The notes beneath the pieces were generated by a model. The model searched no databases. It was not told the DNA's origin and worked only from the letters and a program-made list of their open reading frames with translations. Shown piece after piece: positions 8,878 through 16,816 of a stretch of DNA of 38,201 nucleotides. The position numbers were made by a program, and so were the translations under genes. Source of the stretch: Dietzia natronolimnaea (lineage in GTDB: Bacteria; Actinomycetota; Actinomycetes; Mycobacteriales; Mycobacteriaceae); assembly GCF_002289575.1 (NCBI RefSeq), contig NZ_NTGA01000034.1, positions 1 through 38,201 on the forward strand. Direction: 5' to 3'. How positions within the stretch are numbered: position 1 is the first letter of the stretch; every line of letters begins with the position of its first letter.

Positions 8878-9984
8878 ATGAATACGAACAGACGTCGACC
8901 GCGCGTGTCTCGTGACAAGGTGGTCGCCCTGCTGGCAATGCTCGGACTGGTGGTCAGCACCGCATGTTCGGCGCCGGAACAACCCGCCGAGAACCCGCAG
9001 GACCAGACCATCACGGTGGTCGACGACGCCGGGCGGACCGTCGAGTTCGACGGCCCGATCGAGTCAGCCGTGGTGGCGAACCGCTACAACAGCGAGCTGA
9101 TCCGGGCGATGGGCGACATCGACAAGGTGATCGCCGTGGACGGCAACACCGCCCAGGACCGCGTCTACTGGAGCCAGTTCGACCCGGACAACGTGATCGG
9201 CAAGGGCCAGAGCGAACTCAACGTCGAGAAGATCATCGAGCTCGACCCCGAAGTGTTGATCCTGCCGCGCAACGGCAACGTCGACGAGTACGCCACCGCC
9301 CTCGAACCCGTCGGGATCAAGGTGCTCACCGTGACCGGCTGGGACAACGGCGATTTCGCCTCGCAACTCGAGATCCTCGGCAGCGCCTTCGGCAACGAGG
9401 CAGGAGCAGAGAAGGTCACCGAGTTCTTCGAGTCGACCAAGGCAGACATCGCCGACCGCGTGGGTGGGATCGAGCCGAAGAAGACCGTGTACTGGGAGTA
9501 CGGAGACCCCTACACCACCGCGGTCCCCGAGACGTCCAACGACGGCTGGCACCAGATGATCGTGGCCGCGGGCGGGGTCAACATGTTCGGCGACCCCACC
9601 CTCGAGGGCGACACTGTCGACCCGGAGCAGATCCTGCGCACCGACCCCGATCTGATCCTCAAGACCACCTCGGGCGGGGCCCTCAAGAACACCGGCGTCT
9701 ACACTCCCCCGGCCGACGGCGAGTTCGCCTCGATCGGCCAGGAGATGGTCGCGCGTCCAGGCTGGTCGGAGTTGACGGCGGTCCGCGAGGGCAACGTCCA
9801 CATGATCACCGGATTCGCCGGGGGCGGACTCGGCAAGATCGTCGGCGCGGTTTATCTGGCCAAGTGGCTCTACCCGGAGCAGATGCAGGACATCGACCCC
9901 GACGAGGTCTTCTCCGAATGGCTGGGGCTCCAGGGCATGGAGCTGCCCGAAGGCCACGTCTACACCGTCCCGGCCGTACGGTGA
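8878..9984 (+). CDS. btuF: Corrinoid ABC transporter substrate-binding lipoprotein (BtuF-like)
   Basis: A 368-residue periplasmic-binding protein of the iron-siderophore/B12 class (Peripla_BP_2). The N-terminal signal with a Cys (LVVSTACSAPE, Cys at about residue 30) marks it as a lipoprotein, although the lipobox is not perfect. Start: GAGGAG at 8863-8868 sits 9 bases before the ATG at 8878; an upstream ATG at 8854 lacks such a site. The family alone does not separate haem, siderophore and B12 binders. The cobalamin riboswitch directly in front argues for B12 or another corrinoid. First gene of a four-gene operon with permease, ATPase and reductase. Confidence 0.85.
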   Translation: MNTNRRRPRVSRDKVVALLAMLGLVVSTACSAPEQPAENPQDQTITVVDDAGRTVEFDGPIESAVVANRYNSELIRAMGDIDKVIAVDGNTAQDRVYWSQFDPDNVIGKGQSELNVEKIIELDPEVLILPRNGNVDEYATALEPVGIKVLTVTGWDNGDFASQLEILGSAFGNEAGAEKVTEFFESTKADIADRVGGIEPKKTVYWEYGDPYTTAVPETSNDGWHQMIVAAGGVNMFGDPTLEGDTVDPEQILRTDPDLILKTTSGGALKNTGVYTPPADGEFASIGQEMVARPGWSELTAVREGNVHMITGFAGGGLGKIVGAVYLAKWLYPEQMQDIDPDEVFSEWLGLQGMELPEGHVYTVPAVR

Positions 9985-9995
9985 ACTGACGATCC

Positions 9996-11063
9996 GTGGT
10001 GGGTCGAGCCTCCGGCGAGGATCGCCGGGTCATCCTCAGGACCCGTCGCACACGACGGATGATCCTGGCTGCCGCGGCGGCGATCATGGTGGCGCTCGCC
10101 TGGGCGGGCGTGGTCAACGGCGTGACCGACATCAGCTCGGTCAGGTTGCTGGCCACGCTCCTGCCCGGCGGCGACCGGTGGGCCACCCCCCTGACGTGGA
10201 ACGAATGGGTGGCGGTGGTGCAGCTCCGCCTGCCGCGGATCGCCATGGCCGTCGTGGCCGGCATCGGGCTCGCGGTGGCCGGTGCGGGCATGCAGATCAT
10301 CACCGGGAATCCCATGGCCAGCCCCTTCACCACCGGGATCTCCAACGCCGCGGCGTTCGGCGCCTCGGTCGCGATTCTCACGGGCCTGTCGATCGTCGGC
10401 TCCCGCACCCTGGGCACGATGGTCGCCGCGTTCATCGGCGCGGTCCTGTGCTCGCTTCTGGTCTTCTCCATCGCGTCGGTCACGCGGATGGGTCCCACCG
10501 CGATCATCCTGGCCGGGATCGCCCTGAGCTACCTGTTCTCGGCTCTGGCGGCGGGCCTGCAGTACGTCGCGGACGAACAGCAGCTGTCGTCGATCATCCA
10601 CTGGACGTTCGGGGACCTCGGCCGGGCGACCTGGTCCCAGATCGCGATCGCCGCCGTCGTCGTGGCCCTGGCCTGCCTGCACGCCCGCGCCAACACCGGC
10701 AACTACCAGCGATTCGCGGCGGGAGATGAGGTGGCGCGCTCCCTGGGCGTGTCGGTGACGCGGTTGCGACTGGAGACCGGACTGTCGATCACCCTGGTCG
10801 CGGCCACCGTGATCAGCGTGACCGGGGTCATCGGGTTCATCGGCCTCGTGGCTCCGCACATCGCATCCATGCTGGTCGGCGCGGACGAACGCTACCGCCT
10901 GCCCCTCACCGCGATCACCGGGGCGAGCATCATCCTGGCGGCGGACCTGGTGGGGCGCCTGACCCTGAGCCCGATCATCGTCCCGGTGGGGATCGTGGTC
11001 TCCCTCATCGGGGTGCCGGTGTTCCTGTGGCTGATCCTGCGCGAGGGCCGGTGGTCTCGGTGA
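9996..11063 (+). CDS. btuC: FecCD/BtuC-type ABC transporter permease
   Basis: A 355-residue inner-membrane permease with about 10 helices. Family landmarks are LRLPRIAMAVVAGIGLAVAG, GAGMQIITGNPMASPFTTGI, and GFIGLVAPHIASMLVGADER, the last containing the ATPase-contact loop. It forms the channel for the substrate delivered by the lipoprotein at 8878. The start is one of two adjacent GTG codons (9996 or 9999), 11 bases after the previous stop, with no strong ribosome-binding site visible. The stop overlaps the ATPase start as GTGA. Assignment to B12 transport rests on the riboswitch. Confidence 0.88.
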   Translation: MVGRASGEDRRVILRTRRTRRMILAAAAAIMVALAWAGVVNGVTDISSVRLLATLLPGGDRWATPLTWNEWVAVVQLRLPRIAMAVVAGIGLAVAGAGMQIITGNPMASPFTTGISNAAAFGASVAILTGLSIVGSRTLGTMVAAFIGAVLCSLLVFSIASVTRMGPTAIILAGIALSYLFSALAAGLQYVADEQQLSSIIHWTFGDLGRATWSQIAIAAVVVALACLHARANTGNYQRFAAGDEVARSLGVSVTRLRLETGLSITLVAATVISVTGVIGFIGLVAPHIASMLVGADERYRLPLTAITGASIILAADLVGRLTLSPIIVPVGIVVSLIGVPVFLWLILREGRWSR

Positions 11064-11866
11064 CCGACGACTCGAGATCCACGACGGGCCTCCGGGTGCG
11101 TGGCCTGTCGGCTGCACACCGCCGCCGCGGCTCGGCCGTGATCACCGGCATCGACGTGGACGTGGCCCCCGGGGACATCGTCGGTGTTCTGGGCCCCAAC
11201 GGCTGCGGCAAGTCCACCCTGCTCAAATCCGTGTGCGGTGTGATCTCGCCCCGGTCGGGCACCATCGTGGCCGACGGAACCGACCTGGCGCGGGTTCGCC
11301 CGCGCCGCCGCGCGCAGATCCTGGGGTACGTCCCACAGCACGACGACGGGGTGGGCCGGGCGCTCACCGTGGCCGAGTCGATGAGTCTGGCCCTGGACCG
11401 GCGACGCCTCGGCGACGAGGCGACACTCGACATCGTCCTCCACACCGCCGAGCGGTTGGGGCTCGCGGGCATGGCGTCCCGGCGCGCCTTCGAGCTCAGT
11501 GGCGGTCAGCAGCAGCGCGTGCTGATCGGCCGCACCCTTGCCGCGCGAACGCCGTACCTCCTGCTCGACGAGCCGGTCAGCGCACTCGACCTGCGCTACC
11601 AGCTGGAGATCATGGAAATCGTGCGCGACCTGGCCCACACCGACGGCGTGGGCGTGTTGATCGTCCTCCACGACCTCAACCTGGCGGCCGCGTTCTGCGA
11701 CCGCCTGCTCGTCCTCGATCAGGGGCGCGTGCATTCGCACGGGCGACCGGCCGACCTCATCACCACCGAATTCGTCGAGACCCTGTACGGCCCCGTGGCC
11801 GATGTGGTCGAGCTCAACGGCGCCAGGTACGTGGTGCCGACGAAGAGAAGGAAGTCCGAGACATGA
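11060..11866 (+). CDS. btuD: B12/siderophore-type ABC transporter ATPase
   Basis: A 268-residue ATPase. Walker A is GPNGCGKST, the signature is LSGGQQQRV, Walker B is LLLDEPVSALD, and the switch histidine lies in VLHDLNLAAAFCD. Starting at GTG 11060 gives a GTGA overlap with the permease stop and leaves GAGGG 12 bases upstream; an upstream start at 11027 would overlap the permease by 37 bases and is less likely. It overlaps the next gene by ATGA. Together with the two preceding genes it makes a complete BtuFCD-type importer. Confidence 0.92.
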   Translation: MTDDSRSTTGLRVRGLSAAHRRRGSAVITGIDVDVAPGDIVGVLGPNGCGKSTLLKSVCGVISPRSGTIVADGTDLARVRPRRRAQILGYVPQHDDGVGRALTVAESMSLALDRRRLGDEATLDIVLHTAERLGLAGMASRRAFELSGGQQQRVLIGRTLAARTPYLLLDEPVSALDLRYQLEIMEIVRDLAHTDGVGVLIVLHDLNLAAAFCDRLLVLDQGRVHSHGRPADLITTEFVETLYGPVADVVELNGARYVVPTKRRKSET

Positions 11867-12648
11867 CCGACATCACCGCGCTCCTCACAGCTGTAGACGC
11901 GCTCGGTCCGCCCTTTCGAGTCGCCAGCACCGCCTGGGGCGACACAGCGGCCGGCAGTACAGCGGCGGGCGAGCATCTCTTCCACGGCTCGCAGCTGTGC
12001 GACCCGGGATCCGGGGAGGCCCGCAGGATGGTGGAACTCCACGCCCGATCCCGTGGGATGGTGACGGGACGTCACGCCGCGTCGTTGGTCTTCCAGCGCT
12101 ACTGCCACCGTGTCTGCGGGGTCGCCGTCGCCGCGTGGGCGATCCACGGCGTGGCACTCGACCTCCACGCGGCGGGGGTCTCGGTCCGGTTCACCGACGG
12201 GTCACCCGACCTGCTGATCCTTCACTCGCCGCGGGCCCTGGACGACGCGACCCCCGAGCAGGTCCTCTCCGCCACCGTCGACGGGCACCTTCGTCCGCTC
12301 GCCCGGGCGATAAGCGCCGAGACGGGGCCAGGGATGGGAAACCTCATCGGGAACATCGCCGCCGGCTTCGCCGGGGGGTTCCGCGCACTCGTGGACCGAA
12401 CCGGCACCGGACTGACGACCGACCAGGTCCGCGAGCGTGCCGAAACCCTGCTGTCCGCCCGGCCCGAAATGGACCGGGGAGGCGACTTCAGGGTGCTCCA
12501 CGGTGCCGCCGGATCACGTCTGTTCTACGACCGCAAGTCCTGTTGCCACTGGTACGCCGCCCCCGACGGTCGGTTCTGCTCGTGGTGCTCGCGGCTCAGC
12601 CACGACGAACGGACGCAGCGCTTCTCCGAAGCGCTGGCGGGCGGGTGA
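11863..12648 (+). CDS. FhuF-like [2Fe-2S] reductase in the B12 import operon
   Basis: A 261-residue protein. The C-terminus carries CCHWYAAPDGRFCSWC, i.e. C-C-x10-C-x2-C, the four-cysteine [2Fe-2S] signature of FhuF-type ferric siderophore reductases. The first 200 residues are less conserved, with SLVFQRYCHRVCGVAVAAW matching the FhuF core. The ATG overlaps the ATPase stop as ATGA, with AGAAGGAAG upstream, so it is firmly part of the riboswitch operon. FhuF proteins reduce Fe(III) in the cytoplasm to release iron from siderophores. Here, under B12 control, it might reduce the imported corrinoid, or the importer may carry another metal chelate. The role is inferred. Confidence 0.82.
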   Translation: MTDITALLTAVDALGPPFRVASTAWGDTAAGSTAAGEHLFHGSQLCDPGSGEARRMVELHARSRGMVTGRHAASLVFQRYCHRVCGVAVAAWAIHGVALDLHAAGVSVRFTDGSPDLLILHSPRALDDATPEQVLSATVDGHLRPLARAISAETGPGMGNLIGNIAAGFAGGFRALVDRTGTGLTTDQVRERAETLLSARPEMDRGGDFRVLHGAAGSRLFYDRKSCCHWYAAPDGRFCSWCSRLSHDERTQRFSEALAGG

Positions 12649-12696
12649 CCCCGCGGGCCTACCGCGCGTGAGGCACGGCGTCCCCGATCACGCCAC

Positions 12697-13179
12697 TCAG
12701 GTAGAGGTCGAGATCGAACGCTCCTTGACCTTGAACCAGATCGAGAAGTCCTCGGCGGCCTGGCGCACGACGTCATAACCCCCTCCGCCGGTCAGATCAT
12801 TGAAGCTGTCCCGCACGCCGTGGACTCCGGTGGACCGGGTCTCGGTGGGGATGCCGAAACCCATCTTCCAGTCGGCGAAGCTGCGTTCGGACGTGGATTC
12901 CGTCAACAGCACCCGGACACGGCTGTGCCGGTCGTCGGCGGCGATCTGCGTCATCAACCTGTCGATCTCCGCCGGCGGACCTTCGAGGAACTGGATGAAG
13001 CAGTTGTTCCTGAACAGGAGGACGCCGGTGATCCCGGCCGCCCGATTGCGCTCCCGGGAGGTGAACAGGATGGACTCCAGATCTGCCGGCGTCATCTTCC
13101 GCACCGGTGTACTCGTGTACACCAGGTACTTCAATTCGCCGATCTCAGGTGACGCGTGCGCCTCAGTGTCCACCGTCAT
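12697..13179 (-). CDS. BLUF-domain blue-light photoreceptor
   Basis: A 160-residue protein with a complete BLUF (FAD-binding blue-light) domain. Tyr21 (YLVYTS), Asn45 (RERNRAAGITG), Gln63 (FIQFLEGP), Trp104 and Met106 (WKMGF) are all present, and the numbering happens to match AppA. These residues form the flavin hydrogen-bond switch. About 50 residues follow the domain, with no separate output domain, so signalling must be by protein contact. Start: ATG at 13179 has GGGGGAG just upstream; the longer open frame is not supported. The start overlaps the end of the 90-codon gene upstream by 17 bases, giving a two-gene light-response operon. Confidence 0.93.
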   Translation of the reverse strand: MTVDTEAHASPEIGELKYLVYTSTPVRKMTPADLESILFTSRERNRAAGITGVLLFRNNCFIQFLEGPPAEIDRLMTQIAADDRHSRVRVLLTESTSERSFADWKMGFGIPTETRSTGVHGVRDSFNDLTGGGGYDVVRQAAEDFSIWFKVKERSISTST

Positions 13180-13435
13180 TGGGCTCCCCCTTGATCGAAT
13201 CGGAGAGGTACAGATTGTTGAGGCTGCCCATCGCGCTCTCCAGGGATGTGAATTCACCTCGCGGCCTCGACGTGCTGTCGAAGCAGGTGAAAGAACCGTC
13301 CGGATCGTGGTTGATGTACCCCACGAAGTTCCCCCGGAAACTACCGACGAAGAAGCGGTCCTCCACCTCCGACCACCGGATCTCTCGTACGTCTTCGTCT
13401 CCGTCGATTGCCGAAGTCAACCGATATCCCTCCAC
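13163..13435 (-). CDS. Small protein co-encoded with the BLUF photoreceptor
   Basis: A soluble protein of up to 90 residues that I do not recognise as a named family. It is acidic, with a likely beta-rich core: EDRFFVGSFRGNFVGYINHD followed by PDGSFTCFDSTSRPRGEFTS. Its 3' end overlaps the BLUF gene by 17 bases, so the two are translated together and may act together. Start: GTG at 13435 has no well-spaced ribosome-binding site; TTG at 13420 has GGAGGG about 7 bases upstream and could be the true start (85 residues). A palindromic cluster (13444-13467) lies directly upstream. Confidence 0.72.
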   Translation of the reverse strand: MEGYRLTSAIDGDEDVREIRWSEVEDRFFVGSFRGNFVGYINHDPDGSFTCFDSTSRPRGEFTSLESAMGSLNNLYLSDSIKGEPNDGGH

Positions 13436-13443
13436 CTCTCCAC

Positions 13444-13467
13444 GACGTCACACCCGATCGGGACGTC
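13444..13467. promoter_or_regulatory. Palindrome cluster upstream of the BLUF operon
   Basis: Two copies of the palindrome GACGTC (13444-13449 and 13462-13467) flank a perfect 10-bp palindrome CCCGATCGGG (13453-13462). The cluster starts 9 bases upstream of the first gene of the BLUF operon. It is a candidate operator for an unidentified regulator; no HTH gene is adjacent on the same strand. Confidence 0.45.
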
Positions 13468-13585
13468 TGACCACGCCGATGACACCTACTGCCATCACGC
13501 ACGTGGACCAGCGAGAGAGGACACGCGCCGCTGCGGCAGCACCGAGCACCATCATGGCGCACCCGCACGACCCTCGCCACCGCGG

Positions 13586-14386
13586 TCAGACCTCCTCCGG
13601 CCGCGTGATGGTCCGGCCCAGCCGGTCTGACACCGCGGCCCCCCACGGGGTGGCGAGCCTGGCGGCGGCGAGAAGTGCCTCGTCCCGCAACACCTGGTGG
13701 GCCGGGCCGCGGGTGAGGGCTCCGCCGGAGAGCACCACCGCCTCCTCCGCCCAGGCCCACGCGAGGTCCACGTCGTGCGTGGCCATGAGGATCGCTGTCC
13801 CGCCGCCACGCAGAGCCTCCAGCGCCTCGAGCAGCTCGGCGCCGGAGTACGGGTCGAGGCCGGCCGTCGGTTCGTCGAGGAGCAGGACGCGGGGACGCAT
13901 CGCGAGCGCACCGGCCAAGGCCACCTTCTTGCGCTGGCCGAAAGACAGGTGATGGGGAACGCGGTCCGCGAGGTCGGCGATCGCCAGCGCTTCCAGCGCC
14001 CCGTCGACCCGCCGGGCGACCTCGTCCCGATCGAGCCCCAGGTTCACCGGGCCGAAGGAGACGTCGGCCCGCACGGTCGTCGCGAAGATCTGGTCATCGG
14101 GTTCCTGGAGCACCATCTGCACCGATTGCCGCAGGCGGGTGCGGTCGGCCCGGCGATCCCTCACCTTCTCCCCGTCGAGCTGTAACTCCCCGACCTCTAG
14201 GCGGTTCAGGCCCACGAGCAGCCGCAGCAGGGTGGTCTTTCCGCTGCCGTTTCCTCCGAGGAGGGCCATCGTCGCCCCGGCCGGAATCATCAGATCGACG
14301 CCGTCGAGGACGGTCTGAGAACGGGCACCGGAGGGGTCCACACGCCGATAGGAGAACCGCGCGCCGCGGAGCGAGAGAACGCTCAC
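13586..14386 (-). CDS. cbiO: Cobalt ECF transporter ATPase
   Basis: A 266-residue ATPase that drives the CbiMNQO cobalt importer. Walker A is GGNGSGKTT, a Q-loop region reads VLQEPDDQIFATTV (the ECF-type Q-helix QEPDDQIF), the signature is LSFGQRKKV, and Walker B is [12 protein letters not shown]. It starts at GTG 14386, 13 bases after the cbiQ stop. Last gene of the cbiM-cbiN-cbiQ-cbiO operon under the cobalamin riboswitch at 16290-16480. ECF-type, so it acts with CbiQ rather than a classical permease pair. Confidence 0.93.
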   Translation of the reverse strand: MSVLSLRGARFSYRRVDPSGARSQTVLDGVDLMIPAGATMALLGGNGSGKTTLLRLLVGLNRLEVGELQLDGEKVRDRRADRTRLRQSVQMVLQEPDDQIFATTVRADVSFGPVNLGLDRDEVARRVDGALEALAIADLADRVPHHLSFGQRKKVALAGALAMRPRVLLLDEPTAGLDPYSGAELLEALEALRGGGTAILMATHDVDLAWAWAEEAVVLSGGALTRGPAHQVLRDEALLAAARLATPWGAAVSDRLGRTITRPEEV

Positions 14387-14399
14387 GCCGTCACCCCGC

Positions 14400-15128
14400 T
14401 CACGTCAGTACCCCAACCGTCGCCACGGACACCAGGACCAGACAGATGACGACGACGTGGACGGCCGAGACCGGGGCCGCCGCGGCGAGCACTGCCGTCT
14501 GGCCTCGCTCGGCGCGCAGGGACATGGCGTCGTCGATCGCCCGGGCCCGCCTGACCGCGAGGACGAAGACCGAGGCGAACTGCGTCCCGAGTGACAGGAT
14601 CGCGGCCCGGCTGGTGCGATGCCCGAGTCTGAGGTCGTGGGAGTGCCGCAGGGTGCGCGCGGAGTCGATGAGCACGCCGATGAGTCGGTAGGTGGTGTCG
14701 ACGAGGTGCGCCAGCGGGGCGGGCAACCCGGCCCTGCGGCCGGCGGCCAGGAGGTCGGCGACGGGAGTGGTGCACGCCAGGGTGATGGTGGCGGCCGTCG
14801 CGGCGATCGCTCTGCTCACCGTCCGCCACGCGGTGTCCACCCCGGCCGGATCCACCACGAGGCGCCAGTTCACGAGATCCAGGACGAGCGGGCCGGCCCC
14901 CACGGCCAGGAACGCGACGGGGGCGAGGAGCGCGGCGAGATAGAGGCGCACGGGGACGCGGGCGAGGGCCAGCGCGCACAGGCAACAGACGGCCAGGATC
15001 ACCAGGTGGCCCACTGGTGGCGGCACGAGCAGTGCCGCCACCAGCAGGCCGCCGAAGAGCAGGAGCTTCTCGGCTACGGGGAGGTTCGTCCAGCGGTTGT
15101 GGGACGCCGCGAGTTCGAGCGGGTTCAC
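14400..15128 (-). CDS. cbiQ: Cobalt ECF transporter T component
   Basis: A 242-residue integral membrane protein with about five helices that couples the CbiO ATPase to CbiM. The ECF-T coupling region appears as LIDSARTLRHSHDLRLGHR and RRARAIDDAMSLRA (A-x-R type motifs). It starts at GTG 15128, 15 bases after cbiN, and is followed by cbiO. Sequence similarity of T components is low, but gene order M-N-Q-O makes this assignment firm. Confidence 0.9.
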   Translation of the reverse strand: MNPLELAASHNRWTNLPVAEKLLLFGGLLVAALLVPPPVGHLVILAVCCLCALALARVPVRLYLAALLAPVAFLAVGAGPLVLDLVNWRLVVDPAGVDTAWRTVSRAIAATAATITLACTTPVADLLAAGRRAGLPAPLAHLVDTTYRLIGVLIDSARTLRHSHDLRLGHRTSRAAILSLGTQFASVFVLAVRRARAIDDAMSLRAERGQTAVLAAAAPVSAVHVVVICLVLVSVATVGVLT

Positions 15129-15143
15129 CTGGTTCCCGGTCTG

Positions 15144-15506
15144 TCAGTGCCCGGTCGGTCCCGCGGCCGTCGCCGGCGCCTGGGTGGCACCCGTCGCGGC
15201 CTCGCGGCGCTGCCTGGTCCGCGTGCGGAGTACGCCCAGGCCGTAGCCCACGATCCCGCCGCCGATCCCCGCCTGCAGGGCGAACACCCCGGATTCGACC
15301 TCTCCCGGCAACTCGGGCAGGAGCGGCTCGAACCACGGTTCGTAGTCGGGGGAGACCATGCCGATGGTCCCCTCCGCCTGTCCGTCGGCGCCCTCGAACT
15401 CGCCGCCCGCCCGGGCGCCGTAGACCAGCGAGAACACCGCGATCGCGACCGCCACGGCGAGCAGTCCCACCAACACCCATGCGTTGACGTGCGTCTTCCT
15501 GTTCAT
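15144..15506 (-). CDS. cbiN: Cobalt ECF transporter small subunit
   Basis: A 120-residue membrane protein with two helices and an external loop. The loop and second helix carry the CbiN pattern: FEGADGQAEGTIGMVSPDY, PWFEPLLPELPGEVESGVF, ALQAGIGGGIVGYGLGVL. CbiN is needed with CbiM for cobalt loading. The ATG at 15506 overlaps the cbiM stop as ATGA. It has a longer Ala/Thr-rich C-terminal tail than most. Confidence 0.93.
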   Translation of the reverse strand: MNRKTHVNAWVLVGLLAVAVAIAVFSLVYGARAGGEFEGADGQAEGTIGMVSPDYEPWFEPLLPELPGEVESGVFALQAGIGGGIVGYGLGVLRTRTRQRREAATGATQAPATAAGPTGH

Positions 15507-16243
15507 CGCACCGACTCCGTGGTCTCGACCGAGGCGGGGTTGTCGTCGGCGCCCGTGGGCGGCTCCACCCCGGCCAGCCGCGCCCTCCGGAAGAAGCCCA
15601 CCAGATCGAGTTCACGGGAGGCGATGCGCAGCAGAACGCTGACGATCACCACGACGATGAGGGCTTCGACGATCGCCAGCGGGATCTGGGTGATCGCGAA
15701 GACGGCGAGGAACTCGGACATCGAGTACCACACTCCGTGCTCGGCGCTCGGGAACGCCAGCGCGAGCTGGGCGCTGGTCACCAGGTAGGTCACCAGGTCG
15801 GCGAGGAACGCGGCCACGAACACCGCACCGAGCAGTGGCACCGCGACGCGTCGGCACAGGACGAACGCGCCGTAGGCGACCCACGGCCCGGCGACCCCCA
15901 TGGAGAACACGTTCGCGCCGAGCGTGGTGAGGCCGCCGTGTGCGAGTAGCAGCGCCTGGAAGATCAGCACGACGGTCGCGATGAACGCCATGACCGGGGG
16001 CCGGAAGATGATCGTCCCCAACCCGGTCCCGGTGGGGTGCGAGCTGGACCCCGTCACCGAGGGGAGCTTGATGGCCGACATCACGAACGTGAACGCGCCG
16101 ACCACGCCGAGCAGGACGCCTGCTTCCGGTGTCCGGCGGACGGTCTTGATGACCTCGCGCGCACCGTGGATCACGAACGGTGCCGCGACGGCCGTCCATG
16201 CCACAGCGTGCACCGAGGGGAGGAAACCCTCTGCGATATGCAT
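15503..16243 (-). CDS. cbiM: Cobalt ECF transporter substrate-binding (S) component
   Basis: A 246-residue integral membrane protein that binds Co(II). It starts exactly with MHIAEGFLPSVHA: the free N-terminal Met-His pair is a metal ligand in this family, so the ATG at 16243 must be the start. A second ligand histidine lies in SSSHPTGTGLGTIIFRPP. About seven helices follow. First gene of cbiMNQO, placed directly behind a cobalamin riboswitch, which turns cobalt uptake down when B12 is sufficient. Confidence 0.95.
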   Translation of the reverse strand: MHIAEGFLPSVHAVAWTAVAAPFVIHGAREVIKTVRRTPEAGVLLGVVGAFTFVMSAIKLPSVTGSSSHPTGTGLGTIIFRPPVMAFIATVVLIFQALLLAHGGLTTLGANVFSMGVAGPWVAYGAFVLCRRVAVPLLGAVFVAAFLADLVTYLVTSAQLALAFPSAEHGVWYSMSEFLAVFAITQIPLAIVEALIVVVIVSVLLRIASRELDLVGFFRRARLAGVEPPTGADDNPASVETTESVR

Positions 16244-16289
16244 CTACCTGAGACCTTTCTGCCCGTCACCTCGCGGGCACTCGTGGTGG

Positions 16290-16480
16290 CAGCCACGGCC
16301 GGTCTCCTGGCTCACGGGTTCCCCCGGCCCACCCCAGAAGGGATGGACCGGATCGCCGCCGGTCCGCCTTCCCACCCACACAACGAGTGCGAGCAGTGAC
16401 ATAAAGGACCTGCGACATCATCCGTTCACAGTGGCGAGGGCCGCCCCGGTCTCACACCGGGTTCCCGAGCACCGCAGCTG
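16290..16480 (-). promoter_or_regulatory. Cobalamin riboswitch upstream of cbiMNQO
   Basis: On the minus strand the conserved body reads CGGGAACCCGGTGTGAGACC and then CGCCACTGTGA. The B12 box AGCCAGGAGACCGGCC lies at 16298-16313. CAGCTGCGG (16472-16480) pairs with CCGTGGCTG (16290-16298) as the closing stem. Between the aptamer and cbiM, TGCCCG and CGGGCA can form a hairpin next to the ribosome-binding site, a plausible expression platform. Confidence 0.93.
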
Positions 16481-16511
16481 AGCAGATCCTAGCCCCCTCC
16501 CGGCTGCCGGC

Positions 16512-16802
16512 TCAGTAGCGCACCGACCGGGCGTCCGAGACCAGGCACATGCCGCCGACGGAGCGGAGGAGGGGCCGCAGGGCCTCGAGTACCTCGTCGA
16601 TCCGATCGGGATCGACCGCCACGAGCACAAAGGTGTTGTCGAAGGTGGAGAAGGGGTCGCCGCCCCGCTCCCCGTGCTGGCCCCGCCCGTAAATCCCCGG
16701 GATCACGGTGCGATGGGTGAGCCCCAGGGAATCCAGCGCACCGAGGAACCGTCCGGCGACCCCGGATTCGACCACCAGTTCAATCCGTTTGACGTCTCGC
16801 AT
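16512..16802 (-). CDS. sbtB: SbtB-like PII signalling protein
   Basis: A 96-residue PII-fold protein (VKRIELVVESGVAGRFLGAL at the start; T-loop region GIYGRGQHGERGGDPFSTF). It lies 14 bases after the sbtA stop, with GAGGAG before its ATG at 16802. In cyanobacteria SbtB binds cAMP/ATP/ADP and gates the SbtA bicarbonate transporter. The cyanobacterial C-terminal disulfide loop is absent here; the protein ends SVRY. Function is inferred from fold and pairing. Confidence 0.85.
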   Translation of the reverse strand: MRDVKRIELVVESGVAGRFLGALDSLGLTHRTVIPGIYGRGQHGERGGDPFSTFDNTFVLVAVDPDRIDEVLEALRPLLRSVGGMCLVSDARSVRY

Positions 16803-16816
16803 CAGATCTCCTCGCC

